Shown: piece after piece, positions 1-10,251 of the stretch
Layout of the letters: each line of letters begins with the position of its first letter
Numbering within the stretch: position 1 is the stretch's first letter
Source of the DNA: JAQBQB01 sp963757185
GTDB taxonomy: Bacteria; Gemmatimonadota; Gemmatimonadetes; Gemmatimonadales; Gemmatimonadaceae
Direction: 5' to 3'
Assembly: GCA_963757185.1 (NCBI GenBank)
Contig: CAVWQI010000010.1
Location: 1-64,000 of the forward strand
Length of the DNA: 64,000 nt
Position numbers and translations under genes: made by a program
Notes under the pieces: model-generated
What the model saw: only the letters and a program-made list of their open reading frames with translations
Told to the model about the DNA's origin: nothing
The model's database searches: none

Positions 1-383
1 GTAACCATCGGCGACAAGGCGGTCGGCAAGGTCGACGTGACCGTGCCCCCGCGACGCTGGATTGCAACAACGGCACGATGAACGGCCACATGCAGGAAGC
101 GCTGAAGGCGAGCGATCCCGCCATGTCGATTCAAGCTCGTCTCGTACGAGCTCGCCAACGCGAGCGACAGCGTCGAGAGGCACGCTCAATGGCGTGCTGA
201 ACATCAGCGGCACGACGAAGCCGGTTACGCTGGTCGCCGGCGCGTGGCGGTGCACTTCGCGTCACCGGCAAGTACGAGCTGAACATGAAGGATTACGGCG
301 TGAAACCGCCGTCGCTGATGCTCGGCACCATGAAGGTCGCGGAGAAAGTCACCGTCCACTTCGATCTGCTCCTCAAGAGCTAA
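1..383 (+). pseudogene. YceI-like protein, 5'-truncated and frameshifted
   Basis: Fragments of one YceI (periplasmic lipocalin-like, polyisoprenoid-binding) protein read in order but in changing frames. GDKAVGKVDVTVP is in frame 1, TLDCNNGTMNGHMQEALKAS in frame 3, KLVSYELANASD follows, LNGVLNISGTTKPVTL is in frame 2, and GKYELNMKDYGVKPP to the TAA at 381-383 is in frame 3. The 'G.L.I.G.TKPV' motif and the closing beta strands are the family hallmarks. The start lies left of the window. At least four frame changes in 380 bases make this either a pseudogene or a stretch with base-deletion errors; every piece is still protein-like, which favours errors. The next gene shows the same damage. Confidence 0.6.
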
Positions 384-409
384 GAGCAAGGAATATGGAG
401 AACTGAACC

Positions 410-1668
410 ATGCGTACGCAACGGGATCGCCCTTGCCCTCGCTGGGCGTCTGCGGCGTCGTCCGGTTTGCCCAGATCCAGAACGTCGGCCCGCCGACAAG
501 CGCGGCATCAACGTCTTCGAAAATCCGAAAGGGCGACAGCACCGTTCGAAGGAAACCGTCGCACTTCGGCGCTGCGTTCGAGCAGGATTTCAAGACTATC
601 ACCGCAAGACGGCCACGCCGGTGCTCGTGGCCGGCGTAAACAAGAACGCGCTGATGCCATCGGCCCGGGCTTCACGACGGCGATGGCCAATCTCGACATG
701 AACATTCAGCTCGCGCAGGGCATCCGCGTGAACCTCGTCACCTATCTGTCGACCCGTCACCACAACGATACCTGGGTCAAGGGCGGCTACCTCCCGGTCG
801 ATGCATCGCCATCGACATCCCGATTCTCAACGACGTGATGAAGTACCACGACGTGAAGTCGGCCAGTTCGAGGTTGAGTACGGCGATGCGCACTATCGTC
901 GCACGGACGCAGGCAACGGGATGGACAACCCGTTCATCGGCAACCTGATCATGGACGCGTTCAGCACCGAGATCGGCGCCACGGCACCTCCGCCGCGACG
1001 GATTGATCGCGCCGGCGGACTGACCAGGGCACATCGGACGGACAGGTCACCTCTCCGGGACAGCACAGCCCGCGTACCTCGGGAAGGTCGGATTCGACCA
1101 ACAGCTGGCCACGCCTGCGCGTCCGCCTCACCGGGATCATGTACACCGATAGCGGGCGACGAGCAACGTGCTCTACAGCGGCGATCGCGGCGGCTCGCAC
1201 TACTTCGACGTGATGGAGAACACGGCGTCGACCGAGAGCGGCAACGCGTGGTCGGGAAACATCCAGCCGGGCTTCACCAACCACGTCGCGGCGTACGTCG
1301 TGAATCCGTTCGTCAAGATTTATGGTCTCGAGCTGTTCGGCAACATCGAGACGGCAACGGGCGGTGCAGCGACAGATACGTCGAACCGCACATGGCGGCA
1401 GCAATCCGGCGACGTCGTCTATCGCTTCATGAAAGACGAGTCGGCGTACATCGGGGCGCGGTACAACACCGCGGAGGGCCAGCTCGTTGGCGCACCCGCC
1501 GATGTGAAGGTCCGGCGCACCCAATTCGGCGCTGGATATTTCGTCACCCGCAACATCCTCGCGAAGACCGAGTGGGTCAATCAGGACTACGACGGTTTTC
1601 CCACCGTCAACATTCTGCACGGTGGACGATTCCGCGGGCTGATGTTCGAGGGGGCGGTGGCGTTCTAG
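410..1668 (+). pseudogene. Outer-membrane porin-like protein, frameshifted 5' half
   Basis: Starting from ATG 410, pieces of a secreted beta-barrel protein appear in different frames: a leader, then GINVFENPKGDSTV, a FGAAFEQDF segment, a long clean piece with MANLDMNIQLAQGIRVNL and WVKGGYLPVD, then KYHDV, GQFEVEYGDAHYRRTDAGNG and FIGNLIMDAFSTEIGA. From about 1168 to the stop at 1668 the frame is intact, with alternating aromatic strands such as AYIGARYNTAEGQL and a C-terminal FEGAVAF ending in Phe, typical of outer-membrane barrels. The 'VGQFEVEYGD..YRRTD.G' segment resembles phosphate-selective or carbohydrate porins. Frameshifts stop near 1160 and no later gene has any. Exact substrate unknown. 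Confidence 0.6.
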
Positions 1669-1799
1669 CGGAAGGGTGCGCGTCGTACGAAATCGTCGGG
1701 ATGGATCTCATCCTGGCCGCTCCGCCAAAAGGCGTAGACCGCGGCTCACTCCTTCGTGCGATGGCTCGGGCGCGGCGATGACGCCTACACTGCATCTCA

Positions 1800-3161
1800 A
1801 TGACCCGAACCAAGACAATCGCCATCGCGGCCATCGCGCTCGCTGCCATCGCCGTCACGGTCTGGATCGTACGCCGCTCTCGCGACGCGGGTGACACGGG
1901 GTATCGATTCGCTACGGTGGAACTCGGAACCGTCCTGCAAACGGTGTCGGCGACAGGCGCCTTGAGCGCGGTGAAGACGGTGCAGGTCGGGACGCAGGCG
2001 TCGGGACAAGTCGCCGAAATCCACGCAGACTTCAACGATGTCGTCAAGAAAGGCCAACTCCTCGCCCGCATCGATCCCGTTTTGCAGCAACAAGCGGTGA
2101 GCGATGCTCAAGCGCAGCTCGAAAAGGCAAACGCGCAACAACTCCAAGCCCAGCAAGAATACGATCGCAACGAACCCCTGTTCACGCAGCAGTTCATCAG
2201 CGCCACGGAGTTCGGGACGATGCAGGTGAACCGCTCCGTCGCGATCGCGGCGACAAAATCGGCCCAGGTCACGCTCGACAAGGCCAAGCAAAACCTGTCG
2301 TACACGAACATCTACGCGCCGATCGACGGCGTGATCGTCGAACGCGATGTCGACGTGGGACAAACCGTCGCCGCCAGCCTTTCCGCGCCGCAGCTCTTTC
2401 TCATCGCCCAAAACCTGGCGCAGATGCAGATTCTCGCCGCGGTCGACGAGAGCGACATCAGCAGTATCAAGGACGGACAGTCCGCGCGATTCACCGTGGA
2501 ATCGTTTCCAGGTCGTACGTTCGACGGCGTGGTCGAGCAGGTGCGCTTGCAGTCGAAGCTCAGCGACAACGTGGTCAGCTACACCGTCGTCGTGACTCTC
2601 GACAACGCCGGTTCCCAGCTGCTTCCCGGGATGACCGCCACGGTCCAGTTCATCACGGGTTCGGCCACGAACGTGCTCACAGTACCCAACGCGGCGCTGC
2701 GGTTCACGCCTACGTCCGACGAGCGCGCGGCTTCGGGCCTTCCACTCACGACGCCGGGCGCCGATTCGTCGGCTGGTGGTCGGGGCGGGGGCGCCGGTGG
2801 AAGAGGTACAGGCGCCGTCGCATCCGCCGCGGGCGCAACCGCCGACACGCCGATAGCCGGAATCACGGCGGCCGTGCGTCCGCGCCGCGGCGGCGGATCG
2901 GCGGCTGGCGGCCCCGGTAGCACCAGTGGCTCCGGTGGCCCCGGCGGTCTTTGGACGCTCGACGCGAACCAGAAGCTCGCGCGGCTTCCGGTGCGCGTCG
3001 CCCTTAGCGATGGCCAGCGCACACAGGTAAGCGGCGTGGGAATCGCGGCGGGCACGCAAGTGATCATCGGCAGCGCCTTGGTCACCACCTCGTCACAAGC
3101 CGCACCGTCAGCCAACCCGCTCGCGCCGGCGCCCGGCGGCGGACGTCGGGGTGGCGGCTGA
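1800..3161 (+). CDS. MacA/RND-type periplasmic adaptor (membrane fusion protein)
   Basis: Periplasmic adaptor of a tripartite exporter, 453 aa. An N-terminal membrane anchor (residues 5-24) precedes a biotinyl/lipoyl half-motif (VGTQASGQVAEIHADFNDVV), an alpha-hairpin (about 95-165) and the second lipoyl half (YTNIYAPIDGVIVERDVDVG), then a beta-barrel with LLPGMTATVQF. A roughly 65-residue Gly/Ala/Ser-rich insert (about 320-390) separates the barrel from the membrane-proximal domain, which is longer than in classical MacA. It is first in a four-gene operon; its TGA overlaps the next ATG (TGATG). The ATG at 1800 has no convincing Shine-Dalgarno. Family assignment is firm; the exported substrate is unknown. 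Confidence 0.92.
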   Translation: MTRTKTIAIAAIALAAIAVTVWIVRRSRDAGDTGYRFATVELGTVLQTVSATGALSAVKTVQVGTQASGQVAEIHADFNDVVKKGQLLARIDPVLQQQAVSDAQAQLEKANAQQLQAQQEYDRNEPLFTQQFISATEFGTMQVNRSVAIAATKSAQVTLDKAKQNLSYTNIYAPIDGVIVERDVDVGQTVAASLSAPQLFLIAQNLAQMQILAAVDESDISSIKDGQSARFTVESFPGRTFDGVVEQVRLQSKLSDNVVSYTVVVTLDNAGSQLLPGMTATVQFITGSATNVLTVPNAALRFTPTSDERAASGLPLTTPGADSSAGGRGGGAGGRGTGAVASAAGATADTPIAGITAAVRPRRGGGSAAGGPGSTSGSGGPGGLWTLDANQKLARLPVRVALSDGQRTQVSGVGIAAGTQVIIGSALVTTSSQAAPSANPLAPAPGGGRRGGG

Positions 3162-3945
3162 TGAACGTCCCCGTCGTCGCGAACCGGCCCGTCATCGACG
3201 TCGCCGGAGTGACCAAGATCTACCGGATGGGCGAGAACGAGGTGTTCGCGCTTCGTGGCATCGACCTCCAGGTGTTTCCGAACGAGCTGGTGGCGGTGAT
3301 GGGCTCGTCGGGGTCCGGCAAGTCAACCATGATGAACATTCTCGGCTGTCTCGACGTGCCGACGGCCGGGCGGTACACGCTCGACGGCGTGCGCGTCGAC
3401 GGCTTGTCGAAGAACGAGTTGGCTGATTTGAGAAATCAGAAGCTCGGCTTCGTCTTCCAGGGATTCAATCTTCTCGCGCGGACCTCGGCGGTCGAGAACG
3501 TCGAGCTGCCGCTCCTCTACGACCGTACGGGCCGCTGGAAGGACACCCGGGCGTCGGCCGCCGAAGCGCTGACGCGCGTCGGCCTCGGAGAGCGGCTGGA
3601 CCACCAGCCCAGCGAATTGAGCGGTGGGCAACAGCAGCGCGTGGCGATCGCGCGTGCACTGGTGACCCACCCCACCTTGTTGCTGGCCGACGAGCCAACG
3701 GGGAATCTCGACAGCCGAACGACCATCAGCGTGATGGCGCTGCTGCAGGCGCTGAACGAACAGGGGGTCACGGTCGTGATCGTCACGCACGAACCCGACG
3801 TCGCGCAATATGCCAAGCGCATCGTCGAGCTGCGCGACGGACGCATTCTTCGCGATCACGCGGTGGACAATCGGCGGAGCGCGGCGGCGGATCTGGAGGC
3901 GCTCGGCGACGACGTCATCGGATTGCCGGTCGTCGTGAACGCCGC

Positions 3946-3949
<4 letters not shown>
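3161..3949 (+). CDS. MacB-type ABC transporter ATP-binding protein
   Basis: Cytoplasmic ATPase of the LolD/MacB family, 262 aa, powering the exporter encoded on either side. Visible motifs are Walker A GSSGSGKST, the Q-loop GFVFQGFNLL, signature LSGGQQQRVAIARAL, Walker B LLLADEPTGNLD and the H-loop VIVTHEPDVA. In MacB proper the ATPase and permease are one chain; here they are separate genes sharing an ATGA overlap. About 30 residues follow the nucleotide-binding fold without a recognised domain. Confidence 0.95.
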
Positions 3950-5159
<1,210 letters not shown>

Positions 5160-5163
<4 letters not shown>

Positions 5164-6515
5164 AAATCGCCCGCGCTCGGCTCGCCGTCTCGATCGTCGC
5201 GCTCGCGGCGAGCGCGCAGGCGCTTGTTGCGCAAGACACCGCGACGACGCGCCACCCAGAGGGTGGGCCTATCACGCTCTCCGAGGCGATCCGCATCGCC
5301 CTGGCGCAAAACAGCTCCGTGCGGTTGGCGCGGAACGCGACGACGCTCGACTCTCTCAGCGTGCGGCAACTTCGCAACGCGTTCCTCCCCAACTTGTCGG
5401 TGAGCACGCAGACGTCGCAGGGATACGGCAACGGCTCGGGCTCGCCAAACTCGTTTTCGAGCAGCGGCGGCGTCTCGAGCGGCATCACGCTGTACAACGG
5501 GCGGCAGAACATCAACTCGCTGCACGAGTCCGAGCTCATCCTGAGCGCCGGCACTCAGGACCTCGGGCGGACGAGGCAGACCGTCGTGTTCACGGTCGCG
5601 TCGGACTTTCTGAATCTCGTCACGCAACAGGAGCAGGTGCGGGTGCAGCAGGAGAACCTCGTCGCGCAGGTGCAGGAGCTCACTCAGCTCGAGGCGTTCA
5701 CGAAGGCGGGGACGCGCGCAATCGGCGACCTGTACCAACAGCAAGCGGCCGTCGCCGCGACGCGGTTGGCTGTCGCCAACGCGCTGCACGCGACGGAGCT
5801 CGCCAACGTCGACCTCATCCAGGACCTCCTGTTGGATCCACGAGGCGTCTACACGTTCGTACCACCGGCACCGCGAGACACCACGAAACCTTCGCCCGAT
5901 TTCTGTCTGGACAGCCTGATCACGGTCGCGCTCGCGCAGCGCGCCGACGTTCAGGCGCAACGCCTCCGCGTGGAAGCGGCCAAGCGCGAGATCCTCGTGG
6001 CGGAAGGTGGACGCTTTCCACTCATCTCGGCGAGCGCCGGATACAGCAGTGCGGTCAACAGCACCGCCGACGGCAGCTTCGGTAGCCAGCTCGATCAACG
6101 GCGCGGCGGGTCTTTCGGCATCGGCGTCTCGGTGCCGATCTTCGACCGAAGCACCGTGTCCATCGCGCGCCAGCGCGCGCAGATCCTGCTCGAGAACGAG
6201 ACGCTGGCGCTGCGCGATGTCGACCAAACCGTCGCACTGGAAGTGCGCCGCGCCCTTCTCGACTATCAAGTCGCGCAGGAGCAGCTCGTCGAAACGAATG
6301 CTCAGCAGCGGGCCGCCGCGCTCGCGCTCGAGGCGGCACAGGCGCGCTACCGCGACGGCGTGTCGACGTTCGTGGAAGTCGCGCTCGCGCGCGCAACGCT
6401 GATCCAGGCTCAGAGCTCGGCCGTGAATGCGCGGTCGAGCCTGGCGTTCCAGCAGGCTCTGATGTCGTACTACACCGGCGTGCTCGGGGCGGCCAATGCG
6501 CGACTGGACCGGTGA
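5160..6515 (+). CDS. TolC-family outer-membrane efflux protein
   Basis: Outer-membrane channel of the tripartite exporter, 451 aa. The ATG at 5160 overlaps the permease TGA (ATGA); a longer in-frame opening from 5028 would run deep into the permease gene, so the short start is preferred. A cleavable signal peptide is visible (Arg-rich start, then SIVALAASAQALVAQ). Two outer-membrane efflux repeats follow, the first opening with TLSEAIRIALAQNSSVRLA and the second with LITVALAQRADVQAQRLRV. Long alternating coiled-coil hairpins contain the usual 'AQARYRDGVSTFVEV' element near the C terminus. Confidence 0.93.
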
Positions 6516-6547
6516 TCCATCAGTCGCTAGAACCGCCTGGCCGCTCA

Positions 6548-6580
6548 TCACTCGGCGCGAAGCGCCCCTGCCGGGTTTAG
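6548..6580 (-). pseudogene. Relic C-terminal tail of an FtsX-type permease
   Basis: On the minus strand ten codons spelling LNPAGALRAE run into a TGA at 6548-6550. This matches the closing motif of long FtsX-type permeases: the intact gene 60 bases upstream on this strand ends IDPALAVRAE and the one at 30861 ends VDPMTALRA. No permease sequence is readable before it, so it looks like the tail of a deleted or truncated duplicate. The match is short, so chance similarity cannot be excluded. Confidence 0.35.
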
Positions 6581-6637
6581 GCGTGCGGGCCGTCTCGGGG
6601 AAAACGACGAGGCACGCGACGTGGTACCACATGGCGT

Positions 6638-9337
6638 CTACTCGGCGCGCACGGCAAGCGCCGGGTCGATCGCGGTTGCACGCATCGTCGGCACAACGCA
6701 TGCGACCCCGGCGACAACGAGCAGCAGCAAGGCGCCGCCCGTAAAGGCGACGGGGTCGAAGCGCGAGACACCATAGAGCACACTCTGAACGAGCCGTGTT
6801 GCGATAAGCGCGCCGACGAGACCGACGAGGATGCCGATCGACGCGAGGCGAATCCCGTCGCCTACGACAAGCTGCGCGATCGACACGCGTGTGGCGCCGA
6901 GTGCCATGCGCACGCCGATCTCGCGCGTGCGCTGGCCGACGCTGTACGAGATCACGCCAAAGAGGCCGATCGCGGCGAGGAGGACGGCGAGTACGGCGAA
7001 TGCGGCGAGGACGCGCATGGTGAACCGCGGCTCGGCGAGCGATGCGTCGATGGCATCCCGAACCTTGAGTACCGTCGGCGGTAGATCTCCAGGACGGACG
7101 CTCGTGGCGATCTGGGCAAGGCGCACCGCGGCATCGGGAGCTGCATTTCGGACCAGAATGTTGATACGCGCGGCCATCGGGTTCCCGGTATCGGCAAGCG
7201 ACAACGGCTTGTAAAGCCCAGCGTCCGGCGTGCCTTGTGTCAGATTCGTCATGACGTCGGGAACGACGCCGATGATCGTTTGCCAGGGCTCGTCGGGAGA
7301 CGGCATCGCCGGTTTGCCCGGCGTCGTGCTATTCGAGCCCCAGGTGCGCGCGCGGGCGTTTCGGAGACGCAGGCCGATTGGATTCCGCCCGGGCGCGAGC
7401 TGGTTCGCGAGCGATTGGCTTACGATGACGTCGCGTCGCGCGAACGAGCCGTCGTCGAAGGTGCGGCCGGCGAGAAGCGGCATGTGCATCATCGCGAAAT
7501 ACTCCGCCGGTACGGCGTTGACTGCCGTCGCGTCGGTCCCATCCCGAGGGTCGCGCGCACGATCGGGGGTTTCCCACACCGCGAGCTGCATGCGGCCCGG
7601 GACCCCCGGAAACTGATCGGAGAGAACGGCGTTCTCGCTTCCGCGCGCACGCGTGATCCGGTCACGCACCTCCGTCGCAAACGCGCCACGGTCGGGAGCT
7701 TTCATGCCGCGCGGGGCGGTGAGCGTGATTCCGTAGAGCCCGCGGGTGTCAAAGCCGACGTCCGCATGCTCGAGCGCGAACAGTGTGTGCACGAGGAGCA
7801 GCGCGCCGACGAGCAGCGTCGCCGACACGGCGACCTCGCCCACGACGAGCAGGGACCGCAGACGGCGAGCGCTATACCCTGTGCTGGCCGCGCCGACGCG
7901 CAAATCGACGGCGACATCACGATGCGCGCTCCGCAACGCCGCCAGCACGCCGACCACGAGCCCACAGCCGATCGCCAACACGGCGGCGATGGCGATCATG
8001 CCACCGTCGGGAGAGACGTACGTGAGTGCGTTGAAGTTGCGGCTGGCAGGCCGCAGCGCCATCAGCACATGCAGGCCTCCCCAACCGGCGACCACGGCCA
8101 GCGCTCCACCCAGGAGCGCGAGCATGACGCTCTCAGTGGTGAGCTGCCGCACGAGACGTGATCGATCGGCGCCGAGTGCATGACGAATGGCCAGCTCTCG
8201 CTGACGTGAGGCGCCGCGCGCGAGCAACAGATGGGCGACGTTCGTGCACGCCACAAGGAGGAGCAGCGCCACGGCGACGGTGAGCATCACGAGCGGCTGG
8301 CGAATGGCCAGCCAATCCTGCGGGCGTGTGAGCGTGAGCGTCATCGGCCACGGTCCCGGGCGCACGTCGGGCAAGTCCGCGTTCTTCATGATCGCGTTCA
8401 GCTCAGTCGTGGCTGCCTCGCGTGTGACTCCCGGCTTGAGGCGCACGAGGATCGAACCGCTCGCTGGTTCCGTCGCGTTGACGAGCTGCAAGAGGTCGGC
8501 ACGCTGAGCGCGAAAGCTTGGAATGGTGAGCGACGCCGGTATCACGCCGACGACCGTCCAGGCTTCGCCGCCAAGCTTCATCGTGCGGCCAACGACGTCG
8601 GGCGACGCGCCGAACGCCGCGCGCCAGAGCTGCTCCGTGAGGAACATCAGATGCGCGTCCGGCGTGACTTCATCCGGCGTCGGCACTCGACCTCGCAGGA
8701 GGCGTGCTCCCGCGAAGGCAATGAATCCGGGCTCGGCGTGCGCGGTCGTCACCTGCAGCGAGTCGCTTCCTGAGAGGAGCGTGGCGGAGTTTCCTCCGCT
8801 GGCGAGGACGGCGTCCTCGATCGTGCGCGCCCGCTCACGCCACACCTTCCCCATGCCGAACGGCAGCGGGGACGGCACGACCTGGCCGCCGACGGTCCAC
8901 TGTCGCTGCGCCAGATACACACGCGACGCGTTCGGGTAGGGAAGCGTTCGGACGAGCAGTGTGTCCGCCACACTGAACACCGTCGTCGTGGCGCCTACGC
9001 CGAGCGCAATCGTCAGCAGCGTCACGGCCGTCCACGCCGGAGCACGTCGCAGCGACCGAGCCGCATAGCGCACGTCCGACCGGAGCCCATCGACGAAGCC
9101 CGCACGGCGCGCATGCGTCGCGCGAATCTCGCCCCATTGCACGCATTCGTCGTGCGCCACGCCGATGTCCCCCAACCGCTCGGCCACGGCGCGACGGGCG
9201 TCGGCTTCGGTCATGCCGCGCGCGACGTACTCCTCGACGCGCATTTCCGTGTGAAACGCGAGCTCTTCGGCTACGTCGCGCTCGACATTGGCGCGCCAGA
9301 ACAGGAGATAGCGTCGCCATGCGGGTGTGCGATTCAT
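6638..9337 (-). CDS. Long ABC permease of the ADOP (duplicated FtsX) type
   Basis: Inner-membrane protein, 899 aa, of the family known as acidobacterial duplicated orphan permeases. The N-terminal cytoplasmic segment (about 1-90) carries the family pattern ELAFHTEMRVEEYVARGMTE and DARRAVAERLGD. Next come a TM (WTAVTLLTIALGVGATTTVF), a MacB-like periplasmic domain, an FtsX unit around residues 370-500, then a second TM, core and FtsX unit ending in IDPALAVRAE. No ATPase is adjacent, as usual for the family. ATG 9337 overlaps the stop of the PadR gene (ATGA), giving a two-gene operon. An in-frame opening up to 9586 would overlap almost all of padR and is rejected. Substrate unknown. Confidence 0.9.
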   Translation of the reverse strand: MNRTPAWRRYLLFWRANVERDVAEELAFHTEMRVEEYVARGMTEADARRAVAERLGDIGVAHDECVQWGEIRATHARRAGFVDGLRSDVRYAARSLRRAPAWTAVTLLTIALGVGATTTVFSVADTLLVRTLPYPNASRVYLAQRQWTVGGQVVPSPLPFGMGKVWRERARTIEDAVLASGGNSATLLSGSDSLQVTTAHAEPGFIAFAGARLLRGRVPTPDEVTPDAHLMFLTEQLWRAAFGASPDVVGRTMKLGGEAWTVVGVIPASLTIPSFRAQRADLLQLVNATEPASGSILVRLKPGVTREAATTELNAIMKNADLPDVRPGPWPMTLTLTRPQDWLAIRQPLVMLTVAVALLLLVACTNVAHLLLARGASRQRELAIRHALGADRSRLVRQLTTESVMLALLGGALAVVAGWGGLHVLMALRPASRNFNALTYVSPDGGMIAIAAVLAIGCGLVVGVLAALRSAHRDVAVDLRVGAASTGYSARRLRSLLVVGEVAVSATLLVGALLLVHTLFALEHADVGFDTRGLYGITLTAPRGMKAPDRGAFATEVRDRITRARGSENAVLSDQFPGVPGRMQLAVWETPDRARDPRDGTDATAVNAVPAEYFAMMHMPLLAGRTFDDGSFARRDVIVSQSLANQLAPGRNPIGLRLRNARARTWGSNSTTPGKPAMPSPDEPWQTIIGVVPDVMTNLTQGTPDAGLYKPLSLADTGNPMAARINILVRNAAPDAAVRLAQIATSVRPGDLPPTVLKVRDAIDASLAEPRFTMRVLAAFAVLAVLLAAIGLFGVISYSVGQRTREIGVRMALGATRVSIAQLVVGDGIRLASIGILVGLVGALIATRLVQSVLYGVSRFDPVAFTGGALLLLVVAGVACVVPTMRATAIDPALAVRAE

Positions 9338-9684
9338 GCGGACCTCGGGGCAGGCGGTGCAGCGAGGGCGGCGAACACGGCCCCGGCGTAGCGGGTCCAG
9401 ACGGCCTTCTCGTGTCGCAACTGCGCGCGACCCTTCGGCGTCAGCGCGTAGAACTTGGCGCGGCGATTCTTCCCGGAGGTTCCCCACTCGGCGCTGATCC
9501 ACGCCTTGGTCTCGAGACGGTGGAGCGCTGGGTAGAGCGTCCCCTCCTCGATGCGCAGCAGGTCGTTGGTCACTTGCTCGATCCATCGCGCGACGGCGTA
9601 ACCGTGGGCCGGGCCGCCACTCACGGCTTTGAGGATGAGCAAATCGAGCGTGCCGCGCAGCACTTCGAGGTTGGCGTCGGGCAT
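9334..9684 (-). CDS. PadR-family transcriptional regulator
   Basis: Winged-helix repressor of 116 aa. The PadR hallmarks are all present: LRGTLDLLILKAVSGGPAHG, then RIEEGTLYPALHRLETK and the wing FYALTPKGRAQL. It lacks the long C-terminal dimerisation region of PadR-s1 proteins, as is common for regulators paired with ADOP permeases. It is translationally coupled to the downstream permease. A 14-bp imperfect inverted repeat 12 bases upstream of its ATG is a likely self-operator. Confidence 0.93.
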   Translation of the reverse strand: MPDANLEVLRGTLDLLILKAVSGGPAHGYAVARWIEQVTNDLLRIEEGTLYPALHRLETKAWISAEWGTSGKNRRAKFYALTPKGRAQLRHEKAVWTRYAGAVFAALAAPPAPRSA

Positions 9685-9696
9685 CGTCCCATTTGG

Positions 9697-9736
9697 TTTC
9701 TAGGTATCGGGCAATCTTCCGTCCGATAAGTAGAAA
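9697..9736. promoter_or_regulatory. Inverted repeat, candidate PadR operator
   Basis: Arms TTTCTAGGTATCGG (9697-9710) and CCGATAAGTAGAAA (9723-9736) pair at 12 of 14 positions around a 12-base spacer. The dyad lies just upstream of the minus-strand padR start at 9684, where an autoregulatory site is expected. Its TCTA/TAGA cores recur in the dyads before the second padR gene at 27815. Binding is inferred. Confidence 0.55.
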
Positions 9737-9794
9737 CGCAAGGGGAGTAGCTCACGACGCCACGCCGGCGGGTGCGCTACTCCGAAGGTCTTAG

Positions 9795-9822
9795 TTGACA
9801 ATCGGCCGGAAAGCGATATCAT
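9795..9822 (+). promoter_or_regulatory. Sigma-70-type promoter of the BlaI/M56 operon
   Basis: TTGACA at 9795-9800 and TATCAT at 9817-9822 are separated by 16 bases. A consensus -35 in such GC-rich sequence is conspicuous. Transcription would start near 9829, inside the palindrome that follows, and leave a leader of about 20 bases before the ATG at 9850. Confidence 0.65.
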
Positions 9823-9840
9823 CTCCGAAGCTCTTCGGAG
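9823..9840. promoter_or_regulatory. Perfect palindrome, candidate BlaI operator
   Basis: CTCCGAAG and CTTCGGAG form a perfect 8-bp inverted repeat with a 2-base centre (CT). It abuts the -10 box, covers the expected start site and contains the GGAG that serves as Shine-Dalgarno for the repressor gene. A bound BlaI-type dimer would block transcription; the transcript would fold the same bases into a hairpin over the ribosome site. The half-site CTCCGAAG recurs once upstream near 9778-9786. Confidence 0.6.
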
Positions 9841-9849
9841 ACGACACAA

Positions 9850-10251
9850 ATGGCGGCGTTTACCGCTCGCGAACTGGACATCATGGTCGTGCTGTGGGAG
9901 CACGGTCCCTCGACCGTCGCCGAGGTTCGCGCGAAGCTCGAGGACCGCCTCAGCCACAACACCGTGGCGACCCTGCTCACGATCCTCGAGAACAAAGGGC
10001 GCGTCGACCACGCCGAGGAGGGGCGTGCCTTCCGGTATCGGGCGTGCGTCGCGCGCGAGGAAGCAGCGCGTAGCGCGTTGTCGCGAGTCGCCGACACGCT
10101 GTTCGGCGGCTCCGCCGAGTCACTGGTCACGCACTTCGTGCGCGACCGGCGATTGTCACCGAGTGAGCTGGCGCGGATTCGCGCGGTGCTCGACGAACGT
10201 ATCGAGGAAAACAAACCGCGCCGCGCGGCCAAGCGAGGAAAGCGCACATGA
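9850..10251 (+). CDS. BlaI/MecI-family penicillinase-type repressor
   Basis: Winged-helix repressor, 133 aa, of the BlaI/MecI/CopY family. Its N terminus reads FTARELDIMVVLWEHGPSTV, followed by the recognition region LSHNTVATLLTILENKG and the wing with FRYRACVAREEAA. These proteins repress their own operon and are cleaved when a partner M56 metallopeptidase is activated. The partner gene overlaps the 3' end (ATGA). An operator-like palindrome lies just upstream. The C terminus is Lys/Arg rich. Confidence 0.93.
   Translation: MAAFTARELDIMVVLWEHGPSTVAEVRAKLEDRLSHNTVATLLTILENKGRVDHAEEGRAFRYRACVAREEAARSALSRVADTLFGGSAESLVTHFVRDRRLSPSELARIRAVLDERIEENKPRRAAKRGKRT

Noticed and set aside
1797..3059. 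420-codon minus-strand frame opposite the MacA-type adaptor
   Set aside because: Antisense shadow with no recognisable domain; the plus-strand frame is a well-defined adaptor protein.
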